NCBI GenBank assembly: GCA_902728285.1
Contig: CACVBU010000619.1
Span: 1,423,193 to 1,487,192, forward strand
Direction of reading: 5' to 3'
Origin: Clytia hemisphaerica
Taxonomy: Eukaryota; Cnidaria; Hydrozoa; Leptothecata; Clytiidae
Length of the DNA: 64,000 nt
The position numbers and the translations under genes are program-made. A model generated the notes under the pieces. That model searched no databases, was not told the origin of the DNA, and saw only the letters and a list, made by a program, of their open reading frames with translations. Every line of letters begins with the position of its first letter. Positions within the stretch are counted from its first letter, which is position 1. Shown piece after piece: positions 57,365-64,000 of this stretch.

Positions 57365-58699
57365 CTACTTGAGATATTGTTTGATGTAGGATTGGATATC
57401 AAACTTTCTTTTACAACCATCATAGTTCATGTATCGCACTTTACCAAAAATGGGACGTTCTCTCCAACCTTGATCATGCAAACCTGTGATACTCCACAAG
57501 ATTCCATTGTAGCCTCTCGGATCACGGCCATCTAATCCATAAGTATCGTTCAGTCGCACAGCAAATTCAATTGCTTGCTCAGGAGATTGTGTCCATTCTA
57601 AGACTTTCTTTGCCCAGTACATTCTCATAAAACCGTGCATTTTTCCTTCCTTCACTAACTGCTTTTGAGCTGCATTCCAAAGTTGATCATGTGTTGCACC
57701 ATTTTCAAACTTCTCATATGAATAAGTGTGAGGTCGTTTGTCATTCCTGTGATCCTCTAAAGTTTTCTTTCCAAAAGCTGGACCACCATTTAAGTTGTCA
57801 TAATCTTTGTTGTAAAAAGCAAAGTTCTCAGAAAGTTCACCTCTCACTACTAGCTCCTCAATGAATCCATCAGATGAACCTTTGCTTTTTCGTGCAGCAT
57901 ATGCAGCTCTTTGTTTACTCAAATGACCATGTCTAAACCAAGGAGACAGGTTAGAAGTGGCATCCTTTGAAGGATCATTCCTCAGTTTGTCATAAATAGC
58001 AAGAGAGCTCAAGAATTCCTCAAGAGCTTCCCTACCAGCATTAGTACCAGGAGTGAATCTCAAATGTATTTCATTTGATTGCTTCCACCTTTCTTCAAGC
58101 ATTTCTATGGCATTAAACTCTTTACCATAACCCTTCAAATCTTGAGTGTTTGAAGAAGTGGGAGGAATATCAGTAAGGTACTGATCAAGTTTTTTGTTTA
58201 TCTTAGACCTTATGGTCCTAGCTGCATACTCTTGTTTATCTGATGTTTCCCATACTGGAATGACATTGTAGCTGTCCACCTCCCAAAGTGGTAATTTTTG
58301 CTTGTTACACATATCAATAACAGGTTTGAGATCAAATTCCCTTAAGGTGTGCATATCAGCCACTATGCCTGATGGATCAATTTCAACAAAATAATCATTT
58401 AATGATTTGATATCAGGTACTGTATCAAATGGAATTTTAAGCTTTTTCAAACCATTCTGTACATCTTCCAAACCTTTAGCATAGAACCAAGCTAAACGAT
58501 AAGTGGGATGGCTTTCCTCCACTACGTGAACAACTCTGACTGGACGAGCTTCTTCTTGGCATCGTAAAAGGCTCCAGTTATCATCTACACGTACATCTCT
58601 TCTCATCAAATATACCATGGGACCTTGACCTTTTAACTCTTTTTGTGAGCCTCTTAGCCTGCATCTGGCAGCTGCTACTCCAATATTTGTCTTCTTCAT
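57365..58699 (-). CDS. phr: Class II CPD DNA photolyase
   Basis: A flavoenzyme that uses blue light to split UV-induced cyclobutane pyrimidine dimers in DNA. 444 aa from a single exon. Residues about 27-160 are the N-terminal alpha/beta domain, starting VYLMRRDVRVDDNWSLL. Residues about 200-440 are the helical FAD-binding domain, ending in the class II signature region GLDGRDPRGYNGILWSITGL, DQGWRERPIFGKVRYMNYDG and CKRKFDIQSYI. The length is typical of animal class II enzymes and all expected blocks are present, so it is probably active. The first ATG (58699) gives a short basic leader before the fold. The lack of introns is unusual beside the intron-rich genes to the left but matches the RING neighbours. 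A hAT-like element starts about 220 bp upstream. Confidence 0.95.
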   Translation of the reverse strand: MKKTNIGVAAARCRLRGSQKELKGQGPMVYLMRRDVRVDDNWSLLRCQEEARPVRVVHVVEESHPTYRLAWFYAKGLEDVQNGLKKLKIPFDTVPDIKSLNDYFVEIDPSGIVADMHTLREFDLKPVIDMCNKQKLPLWEVDSYNVIPVWETSDKQEYAARTIRSKINKKLDQYLTDIPPTSSNTQDLKGYGKEFNAIEMLEERWKQSNEIHLRFTPGTNAGREALEEFLSSLAIYDKLRNDPSKDATSNLSPWFRHGHLSKQRAAYAARKSKGSSDGFIEELVVRGELSENFAFYNKDYDNLNGGPAFGKKTLEDHRNDKRPHTYSYEKFENGATHDQLWNAAQKQLVKEGKMHGFMRMYWAKKVLEWTQSPEQAIEFAVRLNDTYGLDGRDPRGYNGILWSITGLHDQGWRERPIFGKVRYMNYDGCKRKFDIQSYIKQYLK

Positions 58700-58921
58700 G
58701 GTCCTTGAAAATTTGCTTTGATACTTGTAAAAATCAGTTTAAATCAAGATATTATTAGAATAATATGAAAGATCATGTGTGTATGTACATGGTGTGCTAG
58801 TCAACGATGATAATGAATCAATCTTGATTGAGAAATTATGTTCTTATCTAAATAACCATCCCTTTTACTTCAAATAATAAATTGATTATACTTGCCATGA
58901 TGTCAAATAAAGAAAAGCTTG

Positions 58922-59540
58922 CAGGGTGTCTACGGATTTTTTTCAGGATTTTCAAGGTTTTCAAGGTTTTTTTGGTCATTTTTAAGTGGTTTTTCAAGGT
59001 TTTTTGGCAAAAACTTTGGCACTTTTCAAGATTTTTTGATACTCAGTTGACATGGCATTTTACAGGAATTTAGTTTTTTTTCAGAGTGGTAGGTGAAAGA
59101 AAAATAATTTTGTTTTTTACAAAAATCAATTTCCAAAAGAGTTGTTTTAAGGAATCCTCGAAATTTTATTGATGAACAGCCATTATTCCAAGACGCCCTG
59201 AAGCGATTTGAAAATTGGGGAGCAGTCGATTTCTTAGGGCTCATGCAAACGGAAAATTAGTGACAAAAACTCAGCTAATGATAAAAGAATATGTTGCATT
59301 CGTTGCGACAGAATCGCAACAGAAACAGGTGAATATGCAATTCTCTAAATGTTTTAAAGGTTTAGCGCCGCAGGCGGGTTTTTTACTTATTCTTACTTTT
59401 TGAATGACTGGATAGTGCTTTTCAAGGTTTTTAACGATTTTCAAGGTTTTCAAGGTTTTTTCCAGAAAATTGATAGTTTTCAAGGTTTTCAAGGTTGGGT
59501 GGTTCATTTTCAAGGTTTTCAAGGTCCCGTAGACACCCTG
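58922..59540. mobile_element. hAT-like non-autonomous element (CAGGGTGTCTACGG ends)
   Basis: Perfect 14-bp inverted ends CAGGGTGTCTACGG / CCGTAGACACCCTG. Subterminal TTTTCAAGGTTTTCAAGG repeats occur at both ends, more on the right. Ends of the form CAGGGTGTC with CAAGGTTTT subterminal repeats fit hAT-type MITEs. No convincing 8-bp target duplication was found (AAAGCTTG versus AGTTATGA). It lies immediately 5' of the photolyase gene. The several short open frames inside it are not genes. Confidence 0.8.
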
Positions 59541-59956
59541 AGTTATGATAGATGTTTTGGCGAACACAACAGTCTTTTGAATAACTAATTACTTCACAGC
59601 AGTTACCTAGAGACAAGATAACTTATATCACATTTTAATTGGCTGAGGGAAATTAATGTGGTGGAGTAATTGGGCCAATCCAGAAAGTTTTCGTTATATA
59701 CCCCCGTCGGACGACGCACATACATTTTAAAAATTTGCGAAAAGTGACCCTGAATGGCACGGAACTAAAAAACTCCAGGATTATACTCAAAATTTTCTAT
59801 TTTTTTCCCAAAATCTCCCAAAAAGGTACCCTAAAACACAAGTGTTTCAACCGGTATTCCAACGAAGCCATATTTTGGTTTGTACAGAAATTTCCCCCGA
59901 TCAAATCAAAACAACAAAATGTTCAATCTCACTAAAGCAAAACATTGCCGCCACAG

Positions 59957-60775
59957 CGTTTCCCTGGATAAAACATGGTTTCAGCCCACTTTTTAGGTGC
60001 CCCCATTGAAGCATGGTGCCCCCAACGAGTTAGGTCCCCTTGAGAAATTGCTTTGAGTTCTTACCCCCATTCAGCTGATAATTTTTTGAATTGACACTTT
60101 TTGTTCTTTGTATACCAGAAGATTGTAATCAGTTATGAGTGTGAGTGTTAAACGGTTAAACAGAGCCAAAAACACAAATAGCTATCATGTTTGCTTACTC
60201 TTATCCTGAGGTTTTAGCTTCTCTATGCTAGCACGAGAAGCGCACTCGCATGAGAAAAGCTTTGTTTTTATGCTATAAAGATGGCGGCTATAAATAAAAA
60301 CAATCACATTTGAAAAATATAGCAAAAGATGACGTAGACTATGCTATAGTCTAACACGAGTTTCATCTAAGAGGAACAAACGTGAAGACGGGAATTTTTT
60401 TGGGGGTAGCTGTTGTCTTAAACACAAACTCTATCTGCCGCGAAACATATTACGTTTTATAATATACAAACTATGTTATATCATAATATATTATAAGGAC
60501 GATATAGCATCGTCTAAAGATGACGTGATGGGAAACAAAAGAAACAAGAGAATCGGATGGGAAACTGGGTGCTGGGGTAAAAAAACTGTAATTTGAAAAT
60601 TTTGAAATATTCAATTTGGAAAATACAACCAGCCCCCAGAGCCTCCATCAAGACAGCTAGGTACCCTTAATGAATAGGTAACCCCAAAGAATTGCAAAAC
60701 ATTAGCCCCCCTCTACTAACCTGGCCTAGGTGCCCTTCAGATTTCTGGGGGGCTGAAACCATGATAAAAATTCTG
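59957..60775. mobile_element. Possible long TIR element with CATGGTTTCAGCCC ends
   Basis: ACATGGTTTCAGCCC near the left and GGGCTGAAACCATG near the right are inverted. Flanking CCTGGATAAAA and the inverse of ATAAAAATTCTGG extend the similarity. The GGTGCCCCCA and AGGTGCCCTT blocks near the ends are also mirrored. Ends are approximate; non-coding. Confidence 0.5.
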
Positions 60776-61212
60776 GTCACGTGACCATCCATAATTTTAG
60801 ACCAATGAAAACGCTTCATTTCCCTGGTTTAAAGTTGTGTCCACACTAACACGCGGGAACTAGCTAGAAAAAGAGAGAAAAAAACGGGGGTCAAATTAAA
60901 TTTTTCTCCCTTCTTGCGGCAAACGAAAGACTTTAAGAGCCCATTTATTTAAGAAAGGGGTGTTATACCAGGTGCGCCACAAAAAAGTTTCTCTCTTTGA
61001 AACTGATTTTTTCGAAATCTAAGAATTAAGAAACAACAATTCCTATTCCATCAGAAAGAAGAAAGATGAACTTAAATTTTGATGGGTCATTTATTAAATT
61101 CGATTCATTGGATCAAAAGTTATGCTCAATTGAATAAAAAAGTTACTTTCAGAAAGTGCCCGAAAACGTTAAAAATCGACCTATCAAATTAAACAGAAGC
61201 ATAATAACATGA

Positions 61213-62338
61213 GGCGAACCCGAAAAAAATTTTTGTTTCCGGTCCACCGGCCGGGTGAAAATTTATTTCGTCGTCACCCGGCCGCATTTTTTTTTTCGTA
61301 CATCATCGTTAGGGTTCGGGTTATTTTGTTTGTTTGGAAAACTTTCGTGAATTAGTCTTTGAGGCGTGTGATTTTATCGCACGTGATATTTTATATTCTA
61401 CTGTAAAATGCACGCCTAGAAATCACTTGGAATGAAGGTTTTATCCTGATCATTGTTATAGAAATGAAATTTTATTCATCTCAAACTAAACCCTGCATTG
61501 TTTTTTGTTAATTCTTGCTTGCAACTCAACTTTTAAGATGTTTTTTTTATATACAACTTGGTTTTTATAGAAGAATCATGCTGATTTGTGAGTAAAATAA
61601 ATAGAAACATTCACAAAGTGGGGACTTTTCAGTAAGTAAACAGCTTTGTTTTTATAAAAGGAATCATGCTGACTTGTGAGTAAAATAAAAAGAAACATTC
61701 ACAAAGTGAGGATTTAAAAAATTGGGGAAATGTTTCTCTCACTCTACTTTTTTCTCAAAAAAGTTCACTTCGTAATCACAGTTTGGAGCCTTGGCAATTG
61801 AAGATAAATATTCAAAATGAAAGAGAGTGCCAGTTCTGAGAGATATTGTAACACAATAGACCTTTTTTCAAAGAGGCCACCCTGTTGAATAATTATGTAG
61901 TCCAGCAGAAAAACAATGATAAAACCATGCATAATTATTAAAATATACATGATACAGTAATTATGCATGGCTCTATCATTGTTTTTATGGCTGGACTACA
62001 TAATTATTCAACAGGACGTCCTCTTTGAAAAAAGGTCTATTGAAAATATAAACGATGAAAATTAAGTATTTGAATAATCGCACGCCTAGACCACTGTAAA
62101 TCAAAATCTAGGCGTGCGATGATCACACGTGAATTTTTCTTATGCCAAAGCCTGTAGCGGTGTCAAGTTACTACAGATTTAAGGTAAAGAAAGACCATCA
62201 TTTTAACTTCTACGAGTGCTTTAAAAAATCGAGTTTTGGGATCGAAATTTAGAAAAAAAAAAATTTTTGCGGCCGGCAAGGTGAGTGTTTTTTTTGTCAC
62301 CCGGTGGACCGGAAACAAAAATATTTTTAGGGTTCGCC
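61213..62338. mobile_element. 1.1-kb composite TIR element with nested hairpin
   Basis: Ends GGCGAACCC...TTGTTTCCGGTCCACCGG and CCGGTGGACCGGAAACAA...GGGTTCGCC are inverted over about 45 bp, flanked on both sides by TGA (possible 3-bp target duplication). Inside are a tandem duplication (61561-61627 and 61648-61715, period 87 bp), a second complete foldback element (61854-62042) and paired CGCACGCCTAG / CTAGGCGTGCG motifs. No transposase frame was found. Confidence 0.75.
61854..62042. repeat. Foldback element with 83-bp arms nested in the larger element
   Basis: CAATAGACCTTTTTTCAAAG at the left and CTTTGAAAAAAGGTCTATTG at the right are exact inverses. The arms continue through CAGGGTGGCC-type and TTGAATAATTATGTAGTCCA segments almost to the centre. 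Read as a younger insertion into 61213-62338 or as its inner arms. Confidence 0.8.
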
Positions 62339-64000
62339 TGATGCATCAGTATTTTCGTTTCAGTCATTAAAAATGATAATTAGCTGTCTAATTGACCGTT
62401 TGTTATATAAAGGAGGATTGAATTTCAATAAAAGGCAGAAGATTCGTCGAAAAAAGCCAAAAAAGCTGGTAAAATTTATAAAAATACATCAAATATGGGT
62501 TTCGAGGTACATTCAGCCTTACATAGACTTTATCCAGTCTAGAACCAAAAATCTGTGGAAAATTTACCGCTAAATTTCGAAAAAAGGGAAAGTGGGATTT
62601 GAGCCTCTAACTTTTGACAGCGACCTTCTTTTGGCAAAATATTTTCAGGGTGGTATAATATCATGAATAGATTGAACATACTAAAATTTGAGGGGGTTTT
62701 GTGTTCGACACAGAACTTAAGAAAAGCTCAAAAAACCAACTTCCCCTAAGCTAAGGGAACGCAAGCAAAAACGGGTTTGTTTACCTCCAGAGACCAAACA
62801 GTGGAGAGCATCAAAATAATGCGCGCGCATTAGTTTTACGAATTACGGGAAAGGTGTATTGCTAGATTAGATTCAATCTGTCTTTAAAAATACGGCACAT
62901 TTTTTAGGGCTTCACTTTTTCTAGCCTGAGAAAGGTTAGAGATTCTACTCTAGCCCTTCGGGCTTTAAACTCAATGCTTGCAACCATCTTACCCAAAATC
63001 TCTGTGCAGCTGCAAACAGCAACAATTGCCAGTAACGTAATGCTGAACAGTTGGAAGATATAATAATACAAAAAAATCTGAATTTTTCTCACTTCTTCGC
63101 CGCAACTTTGCTACCATTTATGTTTTATATTTCCGTAATTACGTAATATCGAATTTCACTGAAGATTACGTCATACTACCTCGCTATTGTTTACTTTTGT
63201 CGTTGCCGGACACTTAGTCTACATGTCTCGGCCTCGGCCCAGTCTTCTATTCGGCGTCAATAATGGTACGCTAGTCACCTTAGCGCTTAAAGAAGATTTT
63301 TTTAACTTGTACATTTTATAGGTACTTACTTCAGTATACTTACTTCAGTTTGATTTGATGATATTCATCTGTCCAGCTCGTTGAGCCCAACACGTATTAT
63401 TTGATCGAAAAGAGCATTTGATTCAGCCAATCTTGTTTGTCGCTTCGTAGTGTGGGGTTCGTCGGGTATAGAGCACAGATATTTTTTATCGACAGTTACA
63501 TCAAAATGCCTCGAAAATGTTGATATGAAAATTGCGTAATCAGAGAACGTATGTCTCGCTCATTATAAAAAGGCCGAGACAAACTTTCAATAATTGGATT
63601 GTAACATCGAGTTAAGTCTCTTTTGTTAAGTCACCAGGGGGTAAATAAAACAGACCTTGATACATTTATCATTCGTTTTCAACTTGACCATTTGTTTAAA
63701 ACTCAGCGTCCAAAATATTTGGGGTAGGTAAAATATGTACAAAGAAATTCATACTTTTCCAACTTGGCAAATCTTTAAAAAAGAAGCGAACAATAAAATA
63801 TAATTACCCTTTCCAAATAAACCTCTTCGGTGGCGAGCGTAGTCTACTCTGACGTAATTGTAAAATTTATGTGATGGGAGTTTGACATCATAGTAATGTG
63901 ATGTTGTTGGGGGAGTTATGAAGTCTCTGAATTTGATTGCATTTATTCAGGTTGTTTTTTGACTTCTAATGGTACTTTTCTAACGAGTTGATTACTCTGT
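62339..64000. other. Right-hand end of the window, no gene recognised
   Basis: Mixed AT-rich sequence. Open frames at 62373-62573 (+) and 62904-63092 (-) show no domain or splice support. No RNA gene was recognised. A promoter or distal exon of a gene beyond the window cannot be excluded. Confidence 0.4.

Noticed and set aside
59271-59616. Minus-strand open frames with repeating NLENLEN or TLKTLK
   Set aside because: Translation of the hAT-like subterminal CAAGGTTTT repeats.

Overview
This is animal nuclear DNA. It is AT-rich, the genes are split by many short GT-AG introns (about 0.1-8 kb), and the gaps are filled with short inverted-repeat transposons. The gene set (CNOT6 deadenylase, lysosomal LMBD1, a family-B 7TM receptor with extracellular Cys-rich and LDLa modules, a ShKT-fused S1 protease, a PAN/PA14 secreted protein and a class II CPD photolyase) points to an invertebrate, most likely an early-branching one such as a cnidarian or sponge. 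The sequence alone does not settle which.

Layout. 1-540 is an 18-unit 30-bp tandem repeat, followed by about 1 kb of polypyrimidine. 2.0-6.4 kb is transposon-rich and holds a weakly supported gene tail (about 3.56-5.05 kb, + strand). 6771-14115 (+) is a complete six-exon CNOT6/CCR4 deadenylase. 14.1-19.1 kb shows no convincing gene. 19344-29846 (+) is a 21-exon family-B/adhesion-like receptor that needs one single-base frame correction at about 28440. Tail-to-tail with it, 30637-32844 (-) is a five-exon secreted ShKT + elastase-like serine protease. 35456-52868 (-) is LMBRD1 in 14 exons. Its 8-kb intron carries a complete six-exon gene on the opposite strand (45155-48839), a secreted PAN/PA14 protein. 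53.4-58.7 kb (-) holds three intronless tandem RING-finger paralogues and an intronless class II CPD photolyase. 59.5-64 kb is transposon-derived or unassigned.

The exon models come from manual splicing. Total lengths and phases close in frame for CNOT6 (517 aa), LMBD1 (542 aa), the protease (315 aa) and the PAN/PA14 protein (416 aa). The receptor is exactly one base over a multiple of three, which matches the single frameshift.

The genes do not form one pathway. The most unusual content is the RING triplet with a shared C-terminal domain I cannot name, the receptor that lacks a recognisable GPS, the antisense nested gene, and a dense set of distinct foldback elements, several with visible target-site duplications.
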